From an uncultured Pelagibacteraceae bacterium (lineage in GTDB: Bacteria > Pseudomonadota > Alphaproteobacteria > Pelagibacterales > Pelagibacteraceae), in NCBI GenBank assembly GCA_902628495.1, contig CACONH010000003.1, positions 42,487-106,486 on the forward strand: a stretch of 64,000 nucleotides of DNA, written 5' to 3'. How positions within the stretch are numbered: position 1 is the first letter of the stretch; each line of letters starts with the position of its first letter. The notes below the pieces were generated by a model. The model was not told the origin of the DNA. It worked only from the letters and a program-made list of their open reading frames with translations, and did not search any database. Positions 1-9,514 of the stretch are shown one piece after another. The translations under genes were made by a program, and so were the position numbers.

Positions 1-1004
1 AGAATCATAGAGCCCAACATTTCATTGGTGTTGAATAAGTGATTAATATAATTTTTAGAGTATTTATTTAAATCGAATAATTTTACTGATTCATCGAGTG
101 GTTTGTTGTCTTTTTTGTATTTTGCGTTTCTAATATTCACTCTTCCATTCCAAGTAAATGCTAGGCCCGTTCTTCCAGCTCTAGTTGGTAATACACAATC
201 AAACATATCAACGCCGCGCATTACAGATCCAAGTATATCTGAAGGTGTTCCAACACCCATTAAATACCTAGGTTTATTGATAGGCATGTAGTTCTTAAGA
301 TAATCTAAAACCTTAAACATCTCTTTTTGAGAGTCTCCTACGGCCAATCCACCTATAGCATATCCATCAAACCCGATTTTTGTTAGTTCTTTTAATGACT
401 TTAATCTAAGATCATTAAATAAACCTCCTTGAACAATACCAAAGAGGGCTTTGTGTTTATTTCTTCCAAATTCTTTTTTTGATCGTTTCGCCCATTCAGT
501 TGATAGATTTACAGCATTCAAAATCTTGTCATAGCTTAATGTTTTTCTTGGACATTCATCTAGTACCATAACAATATCTGAGTTTAGTTTTTTTTGTATT
601 TTAATACTTTGTTCTGGGCTTAATATGAATTTTTTTCCATCAATATGAGAATTAAATATTGCACCTTTAGATCTATCAATTTTGTTTAACTTAGATAATG
701 ACATAATTTGATAACCACCAGAATCAGTTAAGATTGGAACTTTACAGTTCATAAAATTATGTAGACCGCCAGCTTTTTTAACTCTATCTGCACCGGGTCT
801 AATCATTAAATGATAGGTATTAGATAATACAATTTGACTTCCAGCCTTAACAACATCTTTAATAAATGTACCTTTAACAGTTGCCTGGGTTCCAACTGGC
901 ATAAATACTGGAGTATTTATTGTACCACGGCTAGTATTTATTTTTCCAAGTCTTGCAAATTTTTCTTTTTTAAGAACATTAAAATTAAATTTTTTTAATG
1001 TCAT
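1..1004 (-). CDS. tgt: Queuine/preQ1 tRNA-guanine transglycosylase, C-terminus cut by window edge
   Basis: Exchanges guanine-34 in GUN anticodons for a queuosine precursor. The gene is not in the ORF track because it has no stop inside the window; translating back from the ATG at 1004 gives about 334 codons, starting MTLKKFNFNV. The catalytic core is intact: LTDSGGYQ, LDECPRK, GIVQGG, the bacterial-type GGLAVG, and MFDCVLPTR with the nucleophile Asp. After RNAKYKKDNKPLDE, where family members carry the CxCxxC zinc motif, this protein reads SVKLFDLNKYSKNY, so all three cysteines are replaced. The downstream histidine ligand lies outside the window. It starts 9 bases after the cyclophilin stop. 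Identity is firm; the state of the metal site is unusual (see findings). Confidence 0.95.
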   Translation of the reverse strand, partial: MTLKKFNFNVLKKEKFARLGKINTSRGTINTPVFMPVGTQATVKGTFIKDVVKAGSQIVLSNTYHLMIRPGADRVKKAGGLHNFMNCKVPILTDSGGYQIMSLSKLNKIDRSKGAIFNSHIDGKKFILSPEQSIKIQKKLNSDIVMVLDECPRKTLSYDKILNAVNLSTEWAKRSKKEFGRNKHKALFGIVQGGLFNDLRLKSLKELTKIGFDGYAIGGLAVGDSQKEMFKVLDYLKNYMPINKPRYLMGVGTPSDILGSVMRGVDMFDCVLPTRAGRTGLAFTWNGRVNIRNAKYKKDNKPLDESVKLFDLNKYSKNYINHLFNTNEMLGSMI

Positions 1005-1013
1005 TAATTAAAA

Positions 1014-1565
1014 TTATTCTGATTTAAAAGATATTATCTTATCTGGATCAGTCACAGCTCCGTTATTGTTCGAGTCGCCTCTTTTAATTTTATCAACAAA
1101 TTCCATTCCACTAATTACTTTACCGAATACAGTATATTGTCTGTCTAAAAATGGAGCTGGTTGAAAACAAATAAAGAACTGACTATTAGCGCTATCTGGG
1201 TTTTGAGATCTGGCCATAGACAATGTTCCTCTTTCATGTGGTAAATTATTAAATTCAGCTTTTAAATCTGGTAAATCAGAACCGCCCATACCTGCTCTGC
1301 TCAAATTAAATTCTTTGCTGTCGGAATTACCAAATTGTACATCACCTGTTTGAGCCATAAATCCATCTATTACTCTATGAAATACAACACCGTTATATTT
1401 TCCAGAATTTGCTAATTCTTTTATTCTCTTAACATGACCTGGGGCTACATCTGGGAATAATTCAATTTTCACCTCACCATCTTTTAATTTTAAAATCATA
1501 GTATTTTCCTCCGCTGATAAATTAGAACTAATAAATAAAAATATTAAAATTAATACTCTAATCAT
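1014..1565 (-). CDS. ppi: Periplasmic cyclophilin-type peptidyl-prolyl cis-trans isomerase
   Basis: Catalyses proline cis/trans isomerisation during folding. Residues 1-18 look like a signal peptide (hydrophobic VLILIFLFISS, then SA before EEN), so the enzyme should act in the periplasm. Cyclophilin landmarks are FHRVI and FMAQTGD (about 62-75), SQFFICF (128-134) and TVFGKV (145-150). The tryptophan of the cyclosporin site is Phe here, as is common in bacterial forms. At 183 residues it is a single-domain enzyme. The start overlaps the end of coaD by 8 bases, implying translational coupling in the gyrA-coaD-ppi-tgt run. Many alphaproteobacteria have two such genes here; only one is present. 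Confidence 0.92.
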   Translation of the reverse strand: MIRVLILIFLFISSNLSAEENTMILKLKDGEVKIELFPDVAPGHVKRIKELANSGKYNGVVFHRVIDGFMAQTGDVQFGNSDSKEFNLSRAGMGGSDLPDLKAEFNNLPHERGTLSMARSQNPDSANSQFFICFQPAPFLDRQYTVFGKVISGMEFVDKIKRGDSNNNGAVTDPDKIISFKSE

Positions 1566-2052
1566 TTAATTTTAGTTTTAAATGTTTTAATACACTTTTT
1601 GTAGTAAATTTTTTCACATTTCCTTTTAAATCAGCAATCTCTTTTACTAATTTAGATGAAATAATTTGATTCTGAGGGTCAGACATTAAAAATACAGTTT
1701 CAATTTTATCATTTAATTTTTTATTCATTCCAGAAAGTTGAAACTCATATTCAAAATCTGAAGTTGCTCTAAGTCCCCTTAGGATAACATTGGATTTCAT
1801 TTTTTTACAAAAATCAGTCGTTAAAGTATTAAATGTTACTACTTTTATTTGCTTCTTTTTAAATTTAAGATCACTAAAAAGAGATTTTTTCACTAAATAT
1901 TCTCTCTCTTCAGCTGAAAATAAATATTCCTTATTATTACCGTCTGAAATCGCAATTATAAGATTATCAAAAATATTCAACGCTTTTTTAATTAAATCTA
2001 TATGTCCAAAAGTAATTGGGTCAAATGTTCCTGGATAAATAACTTTTTTCAT
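1558..2052 (-). CDS. coaD: Phosphopantetheine adenylyltransferase
   Basis: Transfers AMP from ATP to 4'-phosphopantetheine, the penultimate step of coenzyme A synthesis in the cytoplasm. The 164-residue length is normal. It shows YPGTFDPITFGH with the nucleotidyltransferase T/HxGH motif (TFGH, 14-17), RGLR (92-95) and the C-terminal ISSKLVKE motif (131-138). Its ATG shares one base with the gyrA stop (TAATG arrangement), and its end overlaps the cyclophilin start by 8 bases. The gyrA-coaD-ppi order is the usual alphaproteobacterial one. Nothing unusual in the enzyme itself. Confidence 0.96.
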   Translation of the reverse strand: MKKVIYPGTFDPITFGHIDLIKKALNIFDNLIIAISDGNNKEYLFSAEEREYLVKKSLFSDLKFKKKQIKVVTFNTLTTDFCKKMKSNVILRGLRATSDFEYEFQLSGMNKKLNDKIETVFLMSDPQNQIISSKLVKEIADLKGNVKKFTTKSVLKHLKLKLND

Positions 2053-4595
2053 TATATTAAGTTATCATCAATTTTTATTGCTGAAACAACTTTTTCATCT
2101 CCTGATAATCTGATTATTCTAACTCCTTGTGTATTACGTCCAGCAATTCTTATTTCTTTAACCGCAACTCTAATCACTCTTCCCTTGTTTGTAGATATCA
2201 AAATTTCATCACCCTCAAAAACTGGGAACGAAGAAGACACATTTCCATTTCTAGAGGAATTAACTATACCTATTATTCCTTTTCCCCCTCTATTTGTTAC
2301 CCTAAAATCATTTGAAGCTGTTCTTTTTCCAAAGCCGTTTTCAGTGATTGATAAAATAAATTTATCACCTTTTTTTCCATTTTTTATATCTTTATCAATA
2401 GTAGACAACGATACGATCATATCTTTTTCTTTTAGGTTTATACCTCTTATTCCCTTAGAAGATCTGCCTTTAAACAATCTAATCTTTTCAACATTAAATC
2501 TTATAGATTTACCGTTTAGTGAACTAAGTATAATATCTTGATCCTCTCTACATATTTTTACGCCGATAATTTTGTCGTCAGGATCAAGTTTCATCGCAAT
2601 TTTTCCAGATGCGTTTATATTAATAAAATCTTCAAGAGAGTTTTTTCTTATTTTGCCTTTTGAGGTTGCAAAAACTATATTAAGATTTTTCCACTCTGAT
2701 TTTTCTTCAGGCAAAGGCATTATAGAGCTTATAGATTGATGGTTTTTTAAAGGTAAAATGTTGTACAAAGACTTACCTCTTGAAATAGAAGTGCCCTCAG
2801 GTATTTTCCACGCTTTTAATTTATATACTAATCCTTCTGTTGAAAAAAAGAGAACTGATGTATGTGTGTTTACAGATAAGGTTTGCACAACAGAGTCTTG
2901 TTCTCTTGTTTTAATTCCAGCCTTTCCCTTTCCACCTCTTTTCTGTGCCCTTACACTACTTAAAGCACCTCGTTTAATGTAACCTTGTAGAGTTACAGTT
3001 ATAATTACAGATTCTTTTTGAATAGTTTCCTCAATATCGTAATTTAATATAGCATCAATTATTTTTGTTCTTCTTGGATTAGAGTATTTTTCTTTTATTA
3101 AATTCAAATCATTATTGATTACTTTTAATAATTCTTTTCTAGAAGTTAAAATCTTTTTATATTGGATAATTAAGTCAGATAATTTTTTAATCTCAGCTTC
3201 TATTTCATTTATACCTAAAGCTGTAAGTTTTTGTAATCTTAATTCTAAAATAGAATTTACCTGATCAATTGAAAAAGAATATGCTGCGATAGTATTTTTT
3301 TTCTCTATAAGTTTTATAAATTTTTGAGTTGATTTAATTTTCCATTTTGTTTTAACTAATGTTTCTTTTGCGATTTCAGGATTTTTTGAATTTCTAATTA
3401 TTTTAATAATCTTATCAATATTTTCAACAGCTACAGAAAGACCAATTAAAATGTGAGCTCTATCCTCTGCTTTTTTTAAATCAAATTTTGTTTTTTTTGT
3501 TACTACGTCTTCCCTAAATTTTAGAAAAGATTCTAAAAAGTCTTTTAAATTACAATTCTTTGGTTTTTTGTCTACAATTGCTAAAGTGTTAAAACTGAAT
3601 GAAGACTCTAATGATGTGTATTTATAAAGTTGTCTTTTAACAGTTTCTGGTTCAGTGTTTCTTTTTAAATCTATTGCAACTCTAATCCCTTCCCTATTCG
3701 ACTCATCTCTAATATCGCTTATACCTTCAATTTTTTTGTCTCTTATTAATTCTACAATCTTTTCATTTAATACAGATTTGTTTATTTGATAGGGAATATT
3801 TGTAATTACTAATCTTTCTTTGCCATTTTTTAACTGCTCTATATTGATATCACCTCTAATTTTAAAAGAACCTCTGCCTGTTTTATAACCTGTTTTGATT
3901 ATATCTTTACCAATGATTGTTCCGCCAGTTGGAAAATCTGGGCCAGGTATATGTTTCATTAATTCATTAATTTTAATATCTTTATTATTAATTAAAGCTT
4001 GTGTGGCATTTATTACTTCACCAAGATTATGTGGCGGTATACTAGTCGCCATTCCCACCGCAATTCCTCCAGCACCATTAACTAATAAATTTGGATATTG
4101 AGCTGGTAAAACAACCGGTTCTTTTTCTGTTTCATCATAGTTGCTTTTAAAATCTACAGTATTTTTTTCTATATCCTCAATTAAATATTCAGCTATTTTA
4201 GAAAGTCTGGTCTCTGTATATCTCATCGCAGCAGGTGGATCTCCGTCGACAGAACCGAAGTTTCCTTGTCCATCAATAAGTGGAACACTCATTGAAAAAT
4301 CTTGTACCATTCTAACTAAAGCATCATAAACAGCTTGATCTCCATGAGGATGATATTTACCAATAACATCACCGACAATTCTGGCTGATTTCCTAAATTG
4401 TTTTGACCAATCAAAACCTCCTTTGTACATGGCATAAATTATTCTTCTGTGTACTGGTTTTAATCCATCTCTAATGTCAGGTAATGCTCTGCTAACAATA
4501 ACGCTCATTGCGTATGATAAGTATGACGAGCTCATCTCGTCGTACATAGCAATAGGTTTTATTTTAGATTTTTGATCTATTTCACTTTTGTCCAT
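2052..4595 (-). CDS. gyrA: DNA gyrase subunit A
   Basis: Breakage-reunion subunit of DNA gyrase, which introduces negative supercoils with GyrB. It has 847 residues. The catalytic tyrosine is Tyr126 in AAMRYTETR. The C-terminal wrapping domain carries a GyrA box QKRGGKG (551-557), identifying gyrase rather than topoisomerase IV. In the quinolone region the sequence is [10 protein letters not shown]: the position equal to E. coli Ser83 is Gln87, while the Asp87 equivalent (Asp91) is kept. The gene follows ssb by 5 bases and shares one base with coaD. gyrB is not in the window. Confidence 0.97.
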   Translation of the reverse strand: MDKSEIDQKSKIKPIAMYDEMSSSYLSYAMSVIVSRALPDIRDGLKPVHRRIIYAMYKGGFDWSKQFRKSARIVGDVIGKYHPHGDQAVYDALVRMVQDFSMSVPLIDGQGNFGSVDGDPPAAMRYTETRLSKIAEYLIEDIEKNTVDFKSNYDETEKEPVVLPAQYPNLLVNGAGGIAVGMATSIPPHNLGEVINATQALINNKDIKINELMKHIPGPDFPTGGTIIGKDIIKTGYKTGRGSFKIRGDINIEQLKNGKERLVITNIPYQINKSVLNEKIVELIRDKKIEGISDIRDESNREGIRVAIDLKRNTEPETVKRQLYKYTSLESSFSFNTLAIVDKKPKNCNLKDFLESFLKFREDVVTKKTKFDLKKAEDRAHILIGLSVAVENIDKIIKIIRNSKNPEIAKETLVKTKWKIKSTQKFIKLIEKKNTIAAYSFSIDQVNSILELRLQKLTALGINEIEAEIKKLSDLIIQYKKILTSRKELLKVINNDLNLIKEKYSNPRRTKIIDAILNYDIEETIQKESVIITVTLQGYIKRGALSSVRAQKRGGKGKAGIKTREQDSVVQTLSVNTHTSVLFFSTEGLVYKLKAWKIPEGTSISRGKSLYNILPLKNHQSISSIMPLPEEKSEWKNLNIVFATSKGKIRKNSLEDFININASGKIAMKLDPDDKIIGVKICREDQDIILSSLNGKSIRFNVEKIRLFKGRSSKGIRGINLKEKDMIVSLSTIDKDIKNGKKGDKFILSITENGFGKRTASNDFRVTNRGGKGIIGIVNSSRNGNVSSSFPVFEGDEILISTNKGRVIRVAVKEIRIAGRNTQGVRIIRLSGDEKVVSAIKIDDNLI

Positions 4596-4600
4596 AAAAG

Positions 4601-5044
4601 TTAAAAAGGTATATCATCGTCAAGATTGCTATCTGTAATTTGCGATACTTCTTGATTGTTATTTGATGAAGTTAAATTAGAAGCGCCACCACCACCCCCT
4701 AACATTGTCAGTGATGAGTTGTAACCTTGTATAACAATTTCAGTAGAATACTTATCTTGGCCAGATTGTTCATCTTTCCATTTTCTAGTTGTCAATTGAC
4801 CTTCAACATAAATTTGAGCGCCTTTTTTCAAATATTGTTGAACCACGTTTACTAAGCCCTCATTAAATACAACCACACGGTGCCATTCAGTTTTTTCTTT
4901 TTTTTCTCCAGTGTTTTTATCTTTCCAGCTTTGGCTAGTAGCTAAACTAAGTCTAGCAACACTTTTGCCATTAACCATTTGTTTAATTTCAGGATCTGCG
5001 CCTAATCGTCCGATTAATAGTACTTTATTTAAACTTCCAGCCAT
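4601..5044 (-). CDS. ssb: Single-stranded DNA-binding protein
   Basis: Coats single-stranded DNA in replication, recombination and repair and recruits partners through its acidic tail. The 147 residues comprise an N-terminal OB fold ([14 protein letters not shown], then WHRVVVF and [11 protein letters not shown]), a short Gly/Asn/Ser-rich linker with GGGGGAS, and the canonical acidic tip DDDIPF. It is divergent from uvrA, a conserved bacterial arrangement, with 74 bases between the two starts. It lies 5 bases upstream of gyrA and is probably cotranscribed with it. Confidence 0.97.
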   Translation of the reverse strand: MAGSLNKVLLIGRLGADPEIKQMVNGKSVARLSLATSQSWKDKNTGEKKEKTEWHRVVVFNEGLVNVVQQYLKKGAQIYVEGQLTTRKWKDEQSGQDKYSTEIVIQGYNSSLTMLGGGGGASNLTSSNNNQEVSQITDSNLDDDIPF

Positions 5045-5058
5045 AATATTTTAATGAT

Positions 5059-5070
5059 TTTATTATATCA
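5059..5070 (-). promoter_or_regulatory. Candidate extended -10 promoter of ssb
   Basis: On the minus strand the ssb-uvrA gap contains TGATATAAT, an extended -10 (TGnTATAAT, TATAAT at 5067-5062). No good -35 sits 17 bases upstream (TAATAA). Transcription would begin about 11 bases before the ssb ATG, leaving almost no room for a ribosome binding site, and none is visible. No GTTC/GAAC LexA half-sites occur in this gap. Motif match only. Confidence 0.45.
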
Positions 5071-5118
5071 TAGAAAAGGTTTGATTATTAATAATATTGA
5101 AGTAAAGCAACAAAAAAG

Positions 5119-7995
5119 ATGATTAAAAAGATAGTTATTAAAGGGGCAAAAGAACATAATTTGAGGAATATTTCTTTGGATATTCCAAAAGATAAATTTG
5201 TAGTAATAACTGGTCTATCAGGATCAGGAAAATCATCTCTAGCTTTTGATACTATCTACGCCGAAGGACAAAGAAGATATGTTGAAAGTTTATCAGCTTA
5301 TGCAAGACAATTTTTAGATAAAATGAAAAAGCCTAAAGTTGATTTAATCGAAGGTCTTAGTCCAGCAATATCAATTGAGCAAAAAAATACATCAAAAAAT
5401 CCTAGATCAACAGTGGCAACTGTTACTGAAATATATGATTATATGAGAGTATTATTTGCAAGAGTTGGAATCCCCTACTCACCATTTACTGGTAAAGAAA
5501 TAAAATCACAAACAGTAACTCAAATTGTAGATAAAATTAAAACATTACCAAAAAAAAGTACTATTTATCTTTTTTCACCAATTGTAAGAGGTCGTAAAGG
5601 TGAATATAAAAAAGAAATTTTATCTTATAAAAAAAGAGGTTTTCGAAAAATTAAGATTGATGGGAAAATTTATGAGATAGATAACATCCCAGAATTAAAT
5701 AAAAAAATAAAACATGAAATAGAAATATTAGTTGATAGGATAATACTAAATTCTGATTTAGGCAATCGTTTAGCTGAAAGTATCGAAACCTCACTTAATT
5801 TGTCTAATGGATTATTATATGTAGAATACGAAAATGAAACGTTACCAGCTAAATTTAGAAAAAAAGAAAAAATAATATTTTCTTCTAAATTTGCATGTCC
5901 TGAAAGCGGTTTTACTATAGAAGAAATTGAACCAAGATTATTTTCATTTAATAGTCCATATGGAGCATGCGTCGAATGCGATGGTATTGGTATCAAATTA
6001 AATGTAGATCCTAATCTTGTTATTCCAAATGAAAAAAAGACAATTGCTGAAGGGGCGATTGAACCATGGTCTAAATCAAGCTCACTATATTATGCTCAAA
6101 CACTATCATCCTTGGCAAAACACTATAACTTTTCTTTAGATGAAAAATGGTCAAAATTACCAAAAAAGATAAAGGATATAATTTTATATGGTTCAGATGA
6201 AGAGGAAATTAAATTTTCTTACGATGATGGATATGAAAAATATTCGCATAAAAAAACTTTTGAGGGTGTAGTAAATAATCTTGAAAGAAGATATTTAGAA
6301 ACTGATAGTGATTGGAAAAGAGAGGAAATATCACAATATCAATCAGATACTAAATGTGAGGCTTGTAACGGGTATAGATTAAAAGAAGAAGCATTATGTG
6401 TGAAAATAGACAATCAACACATAAGTGAAATATCTGAAAAATCTATTATAGATGCTGAAAAATGGTTCAAGTCTTTAAACGAGAAATTAGATGCAAGACA
6501 AATAAAAATTGCAGAACACATTCTAAAAGAAATAAATGAAAGACTAAATTTTTTATTAAATGTTGGATTAGATTATTTAACTTTATCAAGAGAGTCAGGA
6601 ACTTTATCTGGTGGAGAATCACAAAGGATAAGGTTGGCATCGCAAATTGGTTCTGGTCTAACCGGTGTTCTTTATGTGTTGGATGAACCATCTATTGGTC
6701 TTCATCAGAAAGACAATGTAAAATTAATTAATGCTTTAAAAAGATTAAGAGATTTAGGTAACACTGTAATTGTAGTAGAGCATGATACTGAGACAATTGA
6801 AAATTCAGATTACATCATTGACTTAGGCCCAGAAGCTGGAAGTAAAGGTGGAGAAGTTATAGCTCATGGTGGATTAGATGAGATAAAGAAAAATGAAAAA
6901 AGTATAACTGGTAAATACTTATGTAATAAATTTTATATACCAATACCAAAGAAAAGAAGATTAAGTAAGAATGGAAGATTTTTACAAATTCTTGGTGCTT
7001 CAGGTAATAATCTAAAAAACGTTGATCTAAAAATTCCTTTTGGGACTTTTACTTGTATCACTGGTGTATCAGGTAGCGGTAAATCTACTTTAATTTTACA
7101 AACTTTATTTAATGCTTTGAATATGAGTTTGAATAATAACAAATCAAGAAAAATTCCTATGCCATTTAAAGGATTTAAAGGAATTGAACTTATAGATAAA
7201 GTAATTGATATTGATCAATCACCAATAGGTAGAACTCCAAGATCTAACCCTGCTACTTACACAGCTGCTTTCGGACCGATAAGAGATTGGTTTACTAATT
7301 TACCAGAGTCTAAAAGTAGAGGATATAAACCAGGTAGATTTTCATTTAATGTTAAGGGCGGTCGATGTGAAGCTTGTGAAGGAGATGGTGTTATAACTTA
7401 TGAAATGCATTTTCTTCCTGACGTATATGTAACATGTGATGAATGTAAAGGAAGTAGATACAATAGGGAAACTTTAGAAATTAAATTTAAAAATAAAAGT
7501 ATAGCCGATGTATTAAACATGACTGTTGACGAAGGTTGTGATTTTTTTGAAAATATATCAAATATTAGATCAAAATTACTGACACTTAAAAGGGTAGGAC
7601 TTGGTTATATAAAAATCGGTCAACAGGCAACCACTTTATCTGGTGGAGAAGCACAACGAATTAAACTAGCTAAAGAATTATCTAAAAGATCAACAGGTAG
7701 AACAATATATATTCTTGACGAACCTACTACAGGATTACATCAACATGACATTAAAAAACTTTTAGAAATTTTGCATACCTTTGTTGCAACAGGCAATACC
7801 GTAATAGTTATAGAGCATAATTTGGATGTGATAAAAACTGCAGATCATATTATAGATATGGGCCCTGACGGTGGAGTAAAGGGTGGAGAAATTATCGCAG
7901 AGGGAAATCCAGAGAGCATTTGCAATGTTTCTAAAAGCTATACAGGCAAATTTTTAAAAAATTTACTTAACGGTAAATTTAAAAAAATTGCATAA
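5119..7995 (+). CDS. uvrA: Excinuclease ABC subunit A
   Basis: Damage-sensing ATPase of nucleotide excision repair; a UvrA dimer loads UvrB on lesions. The 958 residues contain two ABC modules: Walker A GLSGSGKS (32-39) with signature [12 protein letters not shown], and a second Walker [10 protein letters not shown] with signature [12 protein letters not shown]. Zinc motifs CEACNGY and CEACEGDG...CDECKGS are present. In the first insertion zinc module the leading pair reads CPESGF, that is CxxS where E. coli has CxxC; I recall the same variant in other alphaproteobacteria, so I treat it as a lineage trait. Divergent from ssb. No SOS box is visible upstream. Confidence 0.97.
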   Translation: MIKKIVIKGAKEHNLRNISLDIPKDKFVVITGLSGSGKSSLAFDTIYAEGQRRYVESLSAYARQFLDKMKKPKVDLIEGLSPAISIEQKNTSKNPRSTVATVTEIYDYMRVLFARVGIPYSPFTGKEIKSQTVTQIVDKIKTLPKKSTIYLFSPIVRGRKGEYKKEILSYKKRGFRKIKIDGKIYEIDNIPELNKKIKHEIEILVDRIILNSDLGNRLAESIETSLNLSNGLLYVEYENETLPAKFRKKEKIIFSSKFACPESGFTIEEIEPRLFSFNSPYGACVECDGIGIKLNVDPNLVIPNEKKTIAEGAIEPWSKSSSLYYAQTLSSLAKHYNFSLDEKWSKLPKKIKDIILYGSDEEEIKFSYDDGYEKYSHKKTFEGVVNNLERRYLETDSDWKREEISQYQSDTKCEACNGYRLKEEALCVKIDNQHISEISEKSIIDAEKWFKSLNEKLDARQIKIAEHILKEINERLNFLLNVGLDYLTLSRESGTLSGGESQRIRLASQIGSGLTGVLYVLDEPSIGLHQKDNVKLINALKRLRDLGNTVIVVEHDTETIENSDYIIDLGPEAGSKGGEVIAHGGLDEIKKNEKSITGKYLCNKFYIPIPKKRRLSKNGRFLQILGASGNNLKNVDLKIPFGTFTCITGVSGSGKSTLILQTLFNALNMSLNNNKSRKIPMPFKGFKGIELIDKVIDIDQSPIGRTPRSNPATYTAAFGPIRDWFTNLPESKSRGYKPGRFSFNVKGGRCEACEGDGVITYEMHFLPDVYVTCDECKGSRYNRETLEIKFKNKSIADVLNMTVDEGCDFFENISNIRSKLLTLKRVGLGYIKIGQQATTLSGGEAQRIKLAKELSKRSTGRTIYILDEPTTGLHQHDIKKLLEILHTFVATGNTVIVIEHNLDVIKTADHIIDMGPDGGVKGGEIIAEGNPESICNVSKSYTGKFLKNLLNGKFKKIA

Positions 7996-8016
7996 ATAAT
8001 TAAATTTTGTTATAAT
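7988..8016 (+). promoter_or_regulatory. Consensus sigma-70 promoter, probably giving a leaderless mRNA
   Basis: TTGCAT (7988-7993) and a perfect TATAAT (8011-8016) are separated by exactly 17 bases, overlapping the end of uvrA. Transcription starting 6-7 bases after the -10 would begin at or next to the A of the ATG at 8022, so the mRNA would have essentially no 5' leader. No Shine-Dalgarno sequence is present, which fits. The spacing is read directly; the start point is inferred. Confidence 0.65.
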
Positions 8017-8021
8017 CAAGT

Positions 8022-8624
8022 ATGGGAAATATCTTAAGTTCATTATCAAGAACTGTACATCTATCACTTGCTTTATCTATTGTATTATTTCTCATTTTAT
8101 TTTTTCAAAATGGTGGATTTGACTTTGATACATTGTTCTGGAGTTGGTTATTCAGATACATCCATGTTTTAGTTGGAATAATGTGGATAGGATTATTGTG
8201 GTATTTTAACTTTGTTCAAATACCGAATATGTCTAAAATTCCAGATGAGCATAAACCTGCGATAAGTAAGGTAATTGCTCCAGCTGCACTATTTTGGTTT
8301 AGATGGGCGGCTTTTGCAACAATCATTTCAGGTTTAATATTAGGTTACATAAACGGATATATTCATGATGCCATGACACTAGGTATTATGTCAGGCGGTG
8401 GAAAAAGTACTGCGATAGGAATTGGAATGTGGCTGGGTATAATAATGGCATTCAATGTTTGGTTTGTTATATGGCCAAATCAAAAAAAAGCATTAGGCAT
8501 TGTTGAGGTAGATGCAGACACTAAAGCAAAATCAGCTAGAGTTGCAATGTTGTTTTCTAGAACAAATACTTTGCTTTCGTTACCTATGCTTTTAAGCATG
8601 GTTGTAGCGCAAAATCTTTATTAA
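8022..8624 (+). CDS. PuuD-like (urate hydroxylase membrane domain) integral membrane protein
   Basis: Resembles the N-terminal membrane domain of PuuD-type urate oxidases, which pass electrons from urate to a cytochrome c domain. The 200 residues have about five hydrophobic segments (near 14-28, 44-65, 88-110, 131-151 and 183-197). The family-like stretch RYIHVLVGIMWIGLLWYFNF (45-64) includes a candidate heme ligand His48, and VIAPAALFWFRW follows. The C-terminal cytochrome c domain of full PuuD is absent and no purine degradation gene is nearby, so urate as substrate is doubtful. Its stop codon overlaps the convergent secF stop (8621-8624). Confidence 0.7.
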   Translation: MGNILSSLSRTVHLSLALSIVLFLILFFQNGGFDFDTLFWSWLFRYIHVLVGIMWIGLLWYFNFVQIPNMSKIPDEHKPAISKVIAPAALFWFRWAAFATIISGLILGYINGYIHDAMTLGIMSGGGKSTAIGIGMWLGIIMAFNVWFVIWPNQKKALGIVEVDADTKAKSARVAMLFSRTNTLLSLPMLLSMVVAQNLY

Positions 8625-9514
8625 TCTTCCTCTTTAATCAAAGTTTTTTGAGATACCTTAAAGTAAACAAGAACTGGATTTGCAATGAATATAGATGAGT
8701 AAGTTCCAAGTATAACTCCAAGGATCATTGCAAAAGAAAAACCTTTAAGGATTTCTCCTCCAAAAAAGAAAATAGATAAGAGTGCTAAAAGTGTCGTGAC
8801 TGATGTTATTAAGGTTCTAGATAATGTTTCATTAATAGATAAATTCGTTAAATCAAAAATTTTTATATCTGCATATTTCTTTAAGTTTTCTCTTACTCTA
8901 TCGAAAATTACAACAGTATCGTTCATCGAATAACCAACGATTGTTAGTACAGCAGCCACAATTGACAAATTTATTTCTAAACTTAAAAGAGAAAATATAC
9001 CAAGTGTTATTATAACATCATGGAAAATAGCTACTATTGCGCCAATGCTGAATTGCCATTCAAATCTAAACCAAATATATATTAACATAGCAGCCAATGC
9101 TATTGCTATCGCAGTTACACCATCTTGCAATAGTTCTGCACTTACTTTTGGTCCAACATTTTCAACACGTCTAAAACTGTAATCCTCGAGGTAATTATCT
9201 AAATCATTTTTTAAATTTTTAATAAAGTCAGGATCATTAAGATCTGATCTTTTAAATTTAATTACATAATCTCCTTCAGCACCAAATTTTTTAACAGAAA
9301 GATCATCCAAATTAAGTTTATTAAACGCACCTCTAATATCTTCAGTTTTATAATTAGTATTATCAGATCTTAATTCAATTAAAGTTCCACCTTTAAAATC
9401 TACACCATAATTTAAACCTCTAAATGTTAGAAAGAAAATAGACATTATGAATAATATTAATGAAATTATATTTGATAGATTATAATATTTGTTAAACAAG
9501 TATTTTCCGGTCAT
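8621..9514 (-). CDS. secF: Protein translocase subunit SecF
   Basis: Partner of SecD in the RND-type complex that uses the proton gradient to pull preproteins through SecYEG. The 297 residues show an N-terminal membrane segment, the periplasmic P1 head starting NYGVDFKGGTLIEL, and the conserved membrane motif VGYSMNDTVVIFDRVREN. The ATG overlaps the end of secD by 4 bases. Last gene of yajC-secD-secF and convergent with the PuuD-like gene, whose stop codon it overlaps; no hairpin separates them. Confidence 0.96.
   Translation of the reverse strand: MTGKYLFNKYYNLSNIISLILFIMSIFFLTFRGLNYGVDFKGGTLIELRSDNTNYKTEDIRGAFNKLNLDDLSVKKFGAEGDYVIKFKRSDLNDPDFIKNLKNDLDNYLEDYSFRRVENVGPKVSAELLQDGVTAIAIALAAMLIYIWFRFEWQFSIGAIVAIFHDVIITLGIFSLLSLEINLSIVAAVLTIVGYSMNDTVVIFDRVRENLKKYADIKIFDLTNLSINETLSRTLITSVTTLLALLSIFFFGGEILKGFSFAMILGVILGTYSSIFIANPVLVYFKVSQKTLIKEED

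Noticed and set aside
2002-2541. 179-residue plus-strand ORF
   Set aside because: Lies antisense to the 3' end of gyrA and the start of coaD; both real genes have full motifs, so it is a shadow.
5950-6000. UvrA first zinc module with CxxS instead of CxxC as a novel metal loss
   Set aside because: I recall the same CPxS variant in many alphaproteobacterial UvrA proteins, so it is likely a lineage trait and not specific to this genome.
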